Assembly: GCA_049840835.1 (NCBI GenBank)
Contig: JASGJG010000011.1
Span: forward strand, 1-64,000
DNA length: 64,000 bases
Direction of reading: 5' to 3'
Source of the DNA: JANLTX01 sp049840835
Lineage (GTDB): Bacteria; Armatimonadota; Armatimonadia; Armatimonadales; Armatimonadaceae
In this document: in pieces, positions 36,390-44,057 of the stretch
Numbering within the stretch: the stretch's first letter is position 1
How the letters are laid out: the number at the start of each line of letters is the position of its first letter
Position numbers and translations under genes: made by a program
The notes under the pieces: generated by a model
The model's database searches: none
Seen by the model: only the letters and a program-made list of their open reading frames with translations
Told to the model about the DNA's origin: nothing

Positions 36390-37329
36390 TGAGGAGTCTA
36401 TGGCCAGCGACGGCGGAATAGGGCGTTTCCCGGTTTCCTAGTTTGAGCCCATTCACAAAGTAGGTAAGCACTCCCTGCGCGCCGGGCAGGGCACTGAGTG
36501 CAGCCTCACCTACAGATGGATCTAAGAAAACGCGCTTTGTGCGCAGCTCTAGACTAGAGGCGTTCTCGCGCAACTCCAGTCCGGAGTCATCGAGAGACCA
36601 GCGCGCCCAGAGCGCGCTGGTGGCTGCAGCGGGGTCTGCGGCCCCTCCGACCAGAAGAGCATTGGCTCGCCCATCCATACCCACCGCTTTTTGCAGAGCG
36701 GCTATCGGCAGAAAGGCATTGAGAGCAGGGAGTTGATTGGCACTCAAACCGAACTCACTGAACTCCGCTTCGGTGACGATCTTGGTCACTTTCAGCCGGA
36801 GCGCTACAGTGGCGTCTTCTATTGTGGAGAGAGGTGCATCGCGGGAGAGCAGGCTTGGTTTGTCCACTCGCAGCAGGATTTCATCGCCGACTTTCGCCTT
36901 CAACTGCCCTGCCAGTGCCGGACTGAGCGCCACGCTGTCGCTCCCAGATACTCCCTTACTGGAAGAGCCGGGAGCGAGGGTGAAAAAGCGATCATTGACA
37001 CCGAGAGCCTGAGCCCCACTGGCGCGCAGCTCTCCATTGGAGTCGGTTGCAGCGGCGGGCAGGAGAATCACCGGGGCTACGGGCGCTTTTAAGTCGGTGG
37101 CGAGACCCTCCGCTAGCGAGGCACGAAAGAAGCGACCGGGGCTGGTCAATGCCAGGGTCGCCTTGCCAATGCGAGCCAGGGCTTTCTGTCGAAGCGAGTA
37201 CCGAACCGAGTCACCCACAGCAAGCGCTCCAGTCAGAATCGCGGCGGCTAAGATAGCGCCAATCAAGGTTCCCAGGTGCGCTCGCCAGTAGTAGCAGAGG
37301 CTGCGCCAGACCAACCGGAGCAGGCTCAT
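36364..37329 (-). CDS. FtsX/MacB-type ABC permease, N-terminal part of a frameshifted gene
   Basis: The 321 residues include the first transmembrane helix (RAHLGTLIGAILAAAILTG) followed by the MacB-like periplasmic core domain. The frame ends shortly after NRETPYSAVAG, where homologous proteins continue into a DDEI-x-LN-x-WLAEDLG section. That section is found in the other frame (from 36389). The ATG overlaps the ATPase stop by 4 nt. Confidence 0.8.
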   Translation of the reverse strand: MSLLRLVWRSLCYYWRAHLGTLIGAILAAAILTGALAVGDSVRYSLRQKALARIGKATLALTSPGRFFRASLAEGLATDLKAPVAPVILLPAAATDSNGELRASGAQALGVNDRFFTLAPGSSSKGVSGSDSVALSPALAGQLKAKVGDEILLRVDKPSLLSRDAPLSTIEDATVALRLKVTKIVTEAEFSEFGLSANQLPALNAFLPIAALQKAVGMDGRANALLVGGAADPAAATSALWARWSLDDSGLELRENASSLELRTKRVFLDPSVGEAALSALPGAQGVLTYFVNGLKLGNRETPYSAVAGHRLLNDSGAHRR

Positions 37330-37997
37330 GCCTGCAGTTTGCCCTCTATCAGGCGCCAGGTCGTTCCCAGCCGCGTGGCTAGTTCGGGTGCATGCGTTAT
37401 CACCAGCAGCGCTACGCCTTCTTCTTGATTCAACTCCAGAAGTAAGTCGGCTAATGCGTCTGCTGCGGCAGCATCAAGAGCGCCTGTGGGCTCATCGGCA
37501 AGGAGAATCTCTGGCTCATTGATCAGCGCTCGGACCACGGCTACGCGCTGGCGCTCTCCCCCAGAGAGCTGTGCGGGGAAATGGCCCTCGCGCCCGCTCA
37601 GTCCGACTCGGGTCAACAGGCGCTTTGCGCGGACTTCCGCAGGTTCGCGGCGTGGTCTGCTCAGAGGAGCCGAGAGTGTAGGAATCAGAGTGTTTTCCAG
37701 CGCGGTGCACTGAGGTAATAGGTGGTGCAACTGAAAGACCCAACCCAATCGCTCTCGCCGTATCTTTGCCAGATCAGTTTCTGTACGCCCCGAGAGGCTT
37801 TCCCCGCTCAGGCGAACCTCACCAGAATCCGGCGCCTCTAGAGTGCCCAGGATATTGAGCAGGGTCGATTTGCCGCAACCGCTTGGCCCGACAATGGCGG
37901 CACGCGCCCCCGATTCCAGGGTCAGGTTTACGCCTCGGAGTACCTGCCCTGCTCCCGGAAACTCTTTTGCGACTTCGCGTGCCTCCAGCAATCCCAT
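37326..37997 (-). CDS. ABC transporter ATP-binding protein (LolD/MacB type)
   Basis: The 223-residue ATPase has Walker A GPSGCGKST (37-45), a Q-loop near FQLHHLLPQ, signature LSGGERQ (144-150), Walker B ILLADEP (164-170) and the H-loop in VITHAPELA. Length and sequence fit the MacB/LolD class, which powers mechanotransmission in FtsX-type permeases rather than substrate translocation through the membrane. It is translationally coupled to the permease. TACAAT lies 6 nt before the ATG, so the mRNA may be leaderless. Confidence 0.92.
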   Translation of the reverse strand: MGLLEAREVAKEFPGAGQVLRGVNLTLESGARAAIVGPSGCGKSTLLNILGTLEAPDSGEVRLSGESLSGRTETDLAKIRRERLGWVFQLHHLLPQCTALENTLIPTLSAPLSRPRREPAEVRAKRLLTRVGLSGREGHFPAQLSGGERQRVAVVRALINEPEILLADEPTGALDAAAADALADLLLELNQEEGVALLVITHAPELATRLGTTWRLIEGKLQA

Positions 37998-38003
37998 GCC
38001 GGG

Positions 38004-38009
38004 ATTGTA
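38004..38009 (-). promoter_or_regulatory. -10 box of a probable leaderless transcript
   Basis: TACAAT on the minus strand is separated by CCCGGC (6 nt) from ATG 37997. No Shine-Dalgarno sequence is present. Confidence 0.5.
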
Positions 38010-38020
38010 CCTGGAAATAA

Positions 38021-38054
38021 AAAAGCCCCCAGCTCTTGAGAGCCGGGGGCTTTT
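38021..38054 (-). terminator. Rho-independent terminator of the coiled-coil protein gene
   Basis: The stem AAAAGCCCCC / GGGGGCTTTT is extended by GCTCT / AGAGC with one mismatch. On the minus strand it is followed by TTTATTTCC, making a U-rich tract. It lies 15 nt after the gene at 38069 and just upstream of the ABC promoter. Confidence 0.9.
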
Positions 38055-38068
38055 CTCACTTTGCTTAC

Positions 38069-39058
38069 TTAGAAGCGTTGACCGAAGTAGACGTTGGCCT
38101 TGCGGGAGTTCGCGCCATAGTTCTGGATACTGGTGACGTTGAACTCGACAAAGCTACGGCGATTGGTTTCCAGGCCGACGAAGACCTTGCCACCTGCCTC
38201 GGTCTGGTGCGGACCATCCTGAGCGAAGTTGGTGGTGTATGCGCCGACACCCGCACCGCCGTACATGTAGAGGCGACCGGTCTTATTGGTGTAGAAGCGA
38301 CCGGAAAGGCCAGCGCCGGTGGTCGGCTGTCCTACCTCGAAGTGATCGGCGTAGAGCTGGAGCGCGGAGTTGGTACCGCCAAAGAGCGGGAACTTACCGA
38401 GGTCGTAGCCAAGCTGTACGCGGAAATCCTCGCCATCAAAGATGTTGCCATCGATGTCGCGGCTCACGGAGATTTTTGCAGGCTTCATCTGCAGCGGCTG
38501 CGTCACGGTGGTACGAGTCGTGGTGGTACCGCTGGGCATCTTCTTGCAGAGCATGTCCAGGCACTCTTGCTGCTGCTTGATCAGGGTCAGGATATCGCAG
38601 AGCTGCTCCTCGAAGTGGGCGGTCTTGCGCAGGTCGAAGGTCTTATCCTTCTTATACTGCTCACAGCACTCCAGAAGCATCTGGATCATCTTTTCCTGAG
38701 AATCGAGCTTGGTCAGGATAGGAGTGAGGTCCGTCTCCTTGGGCTCAGGAATCTTGATGGAATCAATGATGTCCTTCTTCAGTTTGTCTAAAGTTGCCTG
38801 GGAAATCTCTGCCTTAACCACTCGGTCACGATAGACGATCTTATCTCTATAGATGATCTGTGTTTTAGGAGGCGCTACAGGCCTGACCGTCCTTACGATG
38901 CGCTTTGGTGGACATGCTTTGCGAGAGCGGCTGCGCGAGGTGACTTTCTTTCGAGTCGTTTTTTTCCCCGGCGCATCGGCCATGCTCGGCGTGGCGCAGA
39001 CGGCTACCCCCACGGTAGTGGCGATCAGTGCTACTAGTGCAAACTGAAGACGGCGCAT
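38069..39058 (-). CDS. Secreted coiled-coil protein with outer-membrane-like C-terminal domain
   Basis: The 329-residue protein has a signal peptide (cut near SMADAPG) and a Lys/Arg-rich stretch (residues 31-65). A coiled-coil region follows (about 80-170), with Cys residues at CCEQ, CDIL and CLDMLC. The C-terminal 140 residues are Gly/aromatic-rich, ending in KANVYFGQRF. A terminal Phe after alternating residues suggests a beta barrel. It could connect envelope and outer membrane, but that is inference. AAGGAG precedes the start. The 209 bp upstream to pheT hold no gene. Confidence 0.75.
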   Translation of the reverse strand: MRRLQFALVALIATTVGVAVCATPSMADAPGKKTTRKKVTSRSRSRKACPPKRIVRTVRPVAPPKTQIIYRDKIVYRDRVVKAEISQATLDKLKKDIIDSIKIPEPKETDLTPILTKLDSQEKMIQMLLECCEQYKKDKTFDLRKTAHFEEQLCDILTLIKQQQECLDMLCKKMPSGTTTTRTTVTQPLQMKPAKISVSRDIDGNIFDGEDFRVQLGYDLGKFPLFGGTNSALQLYADHFEVGQPTTGAGLSGRFYTNKTGRLYMYGGAGVGAYTTNFAQDGPHQTEAGGKVFVGLETNRRSFVEFNVTSIQNYGANSRKANVYFGQRF

Positions 39059-39267
39059 TCAGTACTCCTTGTGCTTTCCAAGACGCATCGCCCATGGGCC
39101 TCTGACACGTCCTAACGGCTATCCCTTCGTATTTCTACTTCGACCTTCAAATGGGAGGGCTGAAGTTCCTCAGGTAGTTCTCCGGGCATTCTACGACAGA
39201 ATTCTGACACTGACTACCATTTTTTGGAAATGCCCGTAATTTTTCTCGCAAAATACTAGCATTTCCG

Positions 39268-41307
39268 CTATGAGCGTAACTCGCCACCCAACCGAGTAAG
39301 CGCTGCACGCACTTCCTGAAGCGCTCCTTCGACTTCGGCATCGGTTAACGTGCCCGATGCAGAGCGGAATGTGAATCGAAGTGTCAGTGAACGACTTCCT
39401 TCGGCTACTCCCGTGCCCTCATAAACATCTGTCAATCGGAGCGACTCCAGATTCTCACCCGCTGCCCCCTTGGCCACCTCTTCCATAGCGGCAAAAGCGA
39501 CATCTTTGGAGAATACAGGAGCCAGGTCACGCACTACCGCCGGATAACGTGGCATGGCTTTCGCCGACGCTGTGGTACCCGTTGCTAGCTGTGTCAGTAC
39601 ATCCCCATCCAGATCGAAAACGCACGCCCGGCGTGCTACGTCGTGCGACGATGTAGTTGCCTCGGAAAGTTCCCCCAGTGTGCCCAATTCCACACTACCC
39701 ACCAGAACACTGGCCGCCCGGTAAGGGTGCAATAGCGAGTGGGTAGTCGGCTCGAAGGTCACTGCGGAAATACCAAGCGCACCCAGAAGAGTCTCTACAA
39801 TGCCTTTGACAAAGTAGAAGTCCGCCGGATAAGCATCTCCACGGGCTCCCCATACACCACCCAGCCCGCTACCCGCTACCAGCCCACTTACTCGAAGCGG
39901 CTCTTTAATGCCATCGTTCTCGGCGGGCAGATAGACCGGGCCAACCTCGAACAGCCCCAGGTCTTTCAATCCCTCGCGGTTCGCGCGCCCGGCAATAGCA
40001 AGCAGGTTGACCAGTAGGGAGTCACGCAGGTGCCCGTATTCGGGTGCCATGGGGTTGCGTAGCGCTAGCTGACCCTCGGCAACCAGGGAGTGGCTGACTA
40101 CTTCCTGCAAGCCCGCGCGTACCATTGCATCTTTCACGCGGCGCAGGAAGACAGAGCGTGGTGAATCCTGCCCGCGCTGGCCAATCTGCCAGGCAACCTT
40201 CTCTTCCAGGTTCGCATAGCCCAGCGCCAGACGGCCTACTTCCTCAGCAATGTCATCCTCAATGGTGAGGTCAGGTCGCCAGGAAGGGATGCCACAGTCC
40301 ATCGCTCCTGCCGAGCGAGTGACTTCTATGCCTAAACGCTCCAGTGCAGAGATAGCAGCATCTCGGTCTACATCGGCCCCAAGTAACTTGCGCACTCGGT
40401 CCATGCGGGCGAGCACGCGGATCCTGGGCGTGGGACGCGCGATATTCTCCTCAATATCCACAATTTGCCCACCGGCAATCTCGCAGATGAGTTTCGCGGC
40501 TAGCTCTCCGGCTACTTTCACCAGTTCGGGGTCCACATAGCGCTCGAACCGATAGCTGGCCTCGGAGCGCAGGGTCTTCTTGGCTCCCCGGCGCACCCGG
40601 AGCGGGTCGAAATGCGCGGTCTCTAACATCACGCGGGTCGTGCCCGCCGTAATCTCGGTTGGCAGTCCGCCCATGATTCCCGCGATAGAGATGGGTTTCT
40701 CAAAATCGCAGATGCAGAGCACGCCCTCGGGCAGGTCACGCTCTTCCCCATCTAAGGTGACTAGCTTCTCCCCGGCCTTTGCGCTTCGGACAACAATCTT
40801 GCCCTCTGGAATGGTATCGAGATCGAAGGCATGCAGCGGCTGACCAAGCGCCAGCATGACGTAGTTCGTTATGTCCGCGACGTTGTTGATAGGCCGATAT
40901 CGGTCTCCGAGCGCGGCACGCAATCGTGCCTGTAGCCATTCGGGCGCAGGACCAATCGTGACACCATCAATAACGATGCCCTGGAATCGCCCACACCCCT
41001 CCGTGTCCTGAATGTCTATGGAGAGGGTGCCCCCCCCGCCCCCGTCTTTTCCGCCATTCGGCGGGACAGGGGAGCCAGAAGCGGTTAGCGGCAGACTCAG
41101 GGCGGCGGCTAGCTCTCTGGCGGTGCCATAGATGCTGGCCCAGTCGCCACGGTTGGGGGTGATCTTGGTAAACCAGACGGGGCCGGACGGGTCTTTTAAG
41201 GTCTCTTCGACCTCCAGGCCCGCCATGGTTAGAACATCGGCGTACTCGTCTATCTTGTCATCTGGCACGGCCACGTACTCACGCAGCCACTCAATCGGCA
41301 CTCGCAT
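39268..41307 (-). CDS. pheT: Phenylalanine--tRNA ligase beta subunit, lacking the tRNA-binding OB domain
   Basis: The 679-residue protein has the N-terminal B1 start (MRVPIEWLREYVAV, MAGLEVEE), the B3/B4 editing domain, the B5 domain (RMDRVRKLLGADV) and the C-terminal ferredoxin-like anticodon-binding B8 domain. E. coli PheT has about 795 residues. The roughly 115-residue EMAP/OB domain that normally follows MAGLEV is missing: the chain goes directly to VWFTKITPNRGDWASIYG. The start abuts the pheS stop (TAAATG). It acts as an alpha2beta2 synthetase with PheS. Confidence 0.95.
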   Translation of the reverse strand: MRVPIEWLREYVAVPDDKIDEYADVLTMAGLEVEETLKDPSGPVWFTKITPNRGDWASIYGTARELAAALSLPLTASGSPVPPNGGKDGGGGGTLSIDIQDTEGCGRFQGIVIDGVTIGPAPEWLQARLRAALGDRYRPINNVADITNYVMLALGQPLHAFDLDTIPEGKIVVRSAKAGEKLVTLDGEERDLPEGVLCICDFEKPISIAGIMGGLPTEITAGTTRVMLETAHFDPLRVRRGAKKTLRSEASYRFERYVDPELVKVAGELAAKLICEIAGGQIVDIEENIARPTPRIRVLARMDRVRKLLGADVDRDAAISALERLGIEVTRSAGAMDCGIPSWRPDLTIEDDIAEEVGRLALGYANLEEKVAWQIGQRGQDSPRSVFLRRVKDAMVRAGLQEVVSHSLVAEGQLALRNPMAPEYGHLRDSLLVNLLAIAGRANREGLKDLGLFEVGPVYLPAENDGIKEPLRVSGLVAGSGLGGVWGARGDAYPADFYFVKGIVETLLGALGISAVTFEPTTHSLLHPYRAASVLVGSVELGTLGELSEATTSSHDVARRACVFDLDGDVLTQLATGTTASAKAMPRYPAVVRDLAPVFSKDVAFAAMEEVAKGAAGENLESLRLTDVYEGTGVAEGSRSLTLRFTFRSASGTLTDAEVEGALQEVRAALTRLGGELRS

Positions 41308-42357
41308 TTAAAACTGTCCTAAGAAGCGGGGGTCGTTTTCTAAGAAGAGGCGCAGGTTACTCACACCAAAGCGCACCATGGGCATACGGTCCAGGCCCAG
41401 CCCGAAAGCCCAGCCAGTGTAGCGCTCGGTATCGAACCCGGCGCGGCGCAGGATATTGGGGTGAATCAGCCCGGCGCCACCCAGCTCCAGCCAGCGCCCC
41501 TCACCTGTGGCTGGATTGGTCCACCAGATAGCGACCTCCACGCCTGGCTCAACGAACGGGAAGAAGTCCGGACGGAAGCGTACTTTCGACTCCGGACCGA
41601 ACATGCCGCGCGCAATCTCGCCCAGCACACCCTTCAGGTCCGCCAGAGAGATTCCCTCGGCAACCGAGAAACCATCGATCTGGTGGAACGTGTGGCTATG
41701 GGTGTCGTCCATGGCATCGCGCCGGAAGCAGCGACCCATACTTGCCATACGAAACGGCACGTTCGGTTCGCTATTCTTCAGGATATGCTCGAAAGTCCGC
41801 CCCTGGAGCGTGCCGGTGGTGTGCGTGCGCAGCAGGCGCGCGCCGACCGTCTGAGACTCCCAAGGACCTTCTACATAGAAGGTATCCTGCTCATCCATAG
41901 CAGGGTGGTCGGTGGGATAGTTCAGCCAGTCGAAGTTGTAGGCGTAGTCCTCTACATCCGGGCCATCCACAAAGGTGAACCCCAGTCCCAGAAACACCTG
42001 CTTGACATCATCGAACGTGCGGGTGAGCGGGTGAAGGCGGCCCACGGGGCGGAGCTTGCCAGGCAGGGTCACATCGATTGCCTCGGACTGCTCACGCAGC
42101 AGACGCTCGGCGGCTTCCAGCGCGGCCTTTCGGTCTGCCAGAGCCGTTTCGACACGGCTTTTGGCGTCATTTAGCGCCTGCCCAAACGCAGGTTTTTGCT
42201 CATTAGGCAGACTGCCCAGGGTCTTCATAAGACCTGTTAGCCGCCCGTTCTTTCGGCCCAGGAAATTGGTATCAGCCTCGGCGAGCGCAGCCGTGCTCTC
42301 AGAGGCCGCAATGGCGGCCAGGGCCTCTTCTTCGACAGATCGGAGTTCGTCGGTCAT
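41308..42357 (-). CDS. pheS: Phenylalanine--tRNA ligase alpha subunit
   Basis: The 349-residue catalytic subunit has the N-terminal tRNA-contacting coiled coil (residues 1-95). The class II core includes motif 2 (RMASMGRCFRRDAMDDTHSHTFHQIDG) and motif 3 (GWAFGLGLDRMPMVRFGV). It charges tRNA-Phe. It is followed without a gap by pheT and preceded by rplT with a terminator between. Confidence 0.97.
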   Translation of the reverse strand: MTDELRSVEEEALAAIAASESTAALAEADTNFLGRKNGRLTGLMKTLGSLPNEQKPAFGQALNDAKSRVETALADRKAALEAAERLLREQSEAIDVTLPGKLRPVGRLHPLTRTFDDVKQVFLGLGFTFVDGPDVEDYAYNFDWLNYPTDHPAMDEQDTFYVEGPWESQTVGARLLRTHTTGTLQGRTFEHILKNSEPNVPFRMASMGRCFRRDAMDDTHSHTFHQIDGFSVAEGISLADLKGVLGEIARGMFGPESKVRFRPDFFPFVEPGVEVAIWWTNPATGEGRWLELGGAGLIHPNILRRAGFDTERYTGWAFGLGLDRMPMVRFGVSNLRLFLENDPRFLGQF

Positions 42358-42396
42358 AGGTTCTGTAGTATCGCCGCTGGGGGCGAGATATGCAAA

Positions 42397-42420
42397 AGGC
42401 TCGCGGCGGACCGCGAGCCT
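42397..42420 (-). terminator. Terminator between rplT and pheS
   Basis: A 10-bp perfect stem, AGGCTCGCGG / CCGCGAGCCT with a four-base loop, is followed on the minus strand by TTTTGCAT. It can end the rpmI-rplT transcript or attenuate pheST. Confidence 0.75.
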
Positions 42421-42449
42421 GATTGGGTTATGTGCTAGGTCGTCCGCGC

Positions 42450-42803
42450 TTAAGAAGCGAGCTTGAGCTGCTTGAGCAGTGCGGTAAACCCGGCGGCGTC
42501 ATGAATCGCCATGTCGGACAGCACCTTGCGGTCCAGATCGATGCCGGACGTGCTCAGAGCGTGGATAAACGCCGAGTAGGTGGTCCCACCATTGCGGCAG
42601 GCAGCCCCAATGCGGACGATCCAGAGGCGGCGGAATTCGCGCTTCTTGTTGCGGCGGTCACGGTAGGCATAGTTGCCCGACTTCATAACCGCTTCGTTAG
42701 CGACCTGATAAACGTTTTTCTTTAAACCAAAATAGCCTTCGGCCTGGTTTATGATTTTTTTATGACGTTTCTTCGTCATTACGCCGCGTTTTACGCGAGG
42801 CAT
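42450..42803 (-). CDS. rplT: 50S ribosomal protein L20
   Basis: The 117-residue protein has the usual length and blocks (MPRVKRGVMTKKRHKKIINQ, AYRDRRNKKREFRRLWI). It binds 23S rRNA early in large-subunit assembly and represses its own operon in other bacteria. GAAGGAG precedes the start. It is downstream of rpmI with a 110 bp gap that holds a hairpin. Confidence 0.98.
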   Translation of the reverse strand: MPRVKRGVMTKKRHKKIINQAEGYFGLKKNVYQVANEAVMKSGNYAYRDRRNKKREFRRLWIVRIGAACRNGGTTYSAFIHALSTSGIDLDRKVLSDMAIHDAAGFTALLKQLKLAS

Positions 42804-42857
42804 TTTTCTTTACTCCTTCGGGCGGGCGCTTGGCACCCTGTTTGTAGGTTTCCCGTC

Positions 42858-42886
42858 GTCCAGGTTTCCGTAAAAAGAAACCGGAC
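42858..42886 (-). promoter_or_regulatory. Hairpin in the rpmI-rplT gap, possible L20 control site
   Basis: A 10-bp stem with one bulge (GTCC-A-GGTTTC / GAAACC-GGAC, plus-strand order) lies about 55 nt before the rplT start. L20 autoregulates through RNA structures in this operon in E. coli and Bacillus. The equivalence here is inference. Confidence 0.3.
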
Positions 42887-42913
42887 GAAATCGACGTGGT
42901 GGGAACGAGAGAC

Positions 42914-43120
42914 TCAGACGTGAATCCCGTTCTGCAGCTGGCGCGCGACCTGCTTCGTTTTGCCGTCCGAGATGATCGACTCGTTGTAGAGTCGTCGTCG
43001 CGACTGGGGGGACTTCTTGATCATCGAGTGATGACGCTTGGTGCGTCGAAACGTGATCTTTCCCGTTCCTGTCGCGCGGAACCGCTTGGCCGCGCCCTTG
43101 TGCGTCTTGACTTTTGGCAT
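42914..43120 (-). CDS. rpmI: 50S ribosomal protein L35
   Basis: The 68-residue basic protein has the typical start MPKVKTHKGAAKRFRATGTG and the HHSMIKKSPQSRRRL region. AAAGGAAAG precedes the start. It is not preceded by infC as in most bacteria; infC is 9.7 kb away on the same strand. Confidence 0.97.
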   Translation of the reverse strand: MPKVKTHKGAAKRFRATGTGKITFRRTKRHHSMIKKSPQSRRRLYNESIISDGKTKQVARQLQNGIHV

Positions 43121-43167
43121 GACGCTTTCCTTTCGTCGGTTTGGGCGGCCTTGACCGCCAAGGGGTC

Positions 43168-43173
43168 AGTATA
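43168..43173 (-). promoter_or_regulatory. Probable -10 box of the rpmI-rplT operon
   Basis: TATACT on the minus strand, 47 nt before the rpmI ATG. The leader contains an imperfect hairpin (TTGGCGG / CCGCCCAA). The divergent promoter at 43180-43208 lies next to it. Confidence 0.5.
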
Positions 43174-43179
43174 TCACAC

Positions 43180-43208
43180 TTACAATTCTTTCCCACTCTC
43201 GCTATAAT
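43180..43208 (+). promoter_or_regulatory. Promoter of a probable leaderless gene
   Basis: TTACAA (43180-43185), a 17-bp spacer and TATAAT (43203-43208), followed after 5 nt by ATG 43214. It is the best-formed leaderless promoter in the window. Confidence 0.65.
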
Positions 43209-43213
43209 GCGGT

Positions 43214-43756
43214 ATGGGTTCCAAGTCGAATCGCCGTGAAAAAAGAGAGGCACTGGCCGCCTTATCTGCCTCAGATGTATCTGAGGTACCTGCCCCTACC
43301 AATCTACCAGAGCGACACCAAGGCCTACGGATTATACGTACAGCCCGCACAGGCACGGAGATGATAGAAGCAACCGAAAAAGGCTTCTATCCCTTGCTGG
43401 TTAAAATAGAACCGAATCCCAAGCTTCGGCGCAATATCAGCGTTTACCAAAACAAAAGAACCGGCCAAGTTACAATTTTTAGCGGAATCCAAGCACGTGA
43501 TCCCTATGTGGAAGAGGAAGTTTGTATACTGCCAGAAACCTGGTATCACCCCACTTCGTCGCCATTACCTATTGCTGCTTATCTTCTTCCTATGAATCTT
43601 AAGATTGGCGAGAAAGTATGGCTAGAAGATGTGATCGAGGATTTCATTTACGGTGAATGGCAGGGGAATATCCTTCGATTATACTCCAGCGAAGCCATCT
43701 GGGACGGCAAGCAATTTGAAGTCAAGTATACAGGGCATCCCAGGATATACGGGTAA
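43214..43756 (+). CDS. Hypothetical protein
   Basis: A 180-residue soluble protein with a basic N-terminus (MGSKSNRREKREALAALS) and a mixed alpha/beta remainder (YPLLVKIEPNP, QVTIFSGIQARDPYVEEEVC, IGEKVWLEDVIEDFIYGEW). It has no signal peptide or known motif. It starts from its own promoter and is followed after 1 nt by the small Cys protein. Confidence 0.65.
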   Translation: MGSKSNRREKREALAALSASDVSEVPAPTNLPERHQGLRIIRTARTGTEMIEATEKGFYPLLVKIEPNPKLRRNISVYQNKRTGQVTIFSGIQARDPYVEEEVCILPETWYHPTSSPLPIAAYLLPMNLKIGEKVWLEDVIEDFIYGEWQGNILRLYSSEAIWDGKQFEVKYTGHPRIYG

Positions 43757-43757
43757 G

Positions 43758-44015
43758 ATGATTCTCTGTTCTAAATCAAGAAAACTCTTTACAAATAGGG
43801 GGCGATTTCTAAAAGTACTGGACTGTCCTCACTCGACAGAGTACGAAGATATGCTCTCCATTGAAGGCACGAACAACCGACACTGCGCCACCTGTGACCG
43901 CACTCTCATTGACACGGATGGCATGACCGATGAGTCCTTAGAAGAGCTACTACGCCATGACTCGCACGCCTGCCTGATAGTCAGCACCTCTCAGGAAAAC
44001 TTGATGATTCTCTGA
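43758..44015 (+). CDS. Small Cys-rich protein with a C-x2-C-type site
   Basis: An 85-residue protein. RHCATCDRTLIDTDGMTDESLEEL followed by a late Cys (HACLIV), with an earlier CPHSTEYEDM, matches the pattern C...C-x-x-C-x-x-x-(V/L)-x-D-x(3)-M-(S/T)-D-E, seen at the N-terminus of many Bacteroidetes proteins. That pattern probably binds a metal. ATG 43758 follows the upstream stop by one base. Confidence 0.55.
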   Translation: MILCSKSRKLFTNRGRFLKVLDCPHSTEYEDMLSIEGTNNRHCATCDRTLIDTDGMTDESLEELLRHDSHACLIVSTSQENLMIL

Positions 44016-44057
44016 GCAGCGAAGGATAGCCCTTAAGTCGTATCCAAGAAAAGCGAG

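Noticed and set aside
39059..39267. Riboswitch or small RNA in the 209 bp upstream of the coiled-coil protein gene
   Set aside because: Only short AT-rich segments are seen (AATTCTGACACTGAC, CATTTTTTGG); no stable long stem or known motif was found.
42358..42449. T-box or tRNA-like attenuator before pheS
   Set aside because: The gap holds one simple terminator hairpin and no T-box sequence or anti-terminator alternative.
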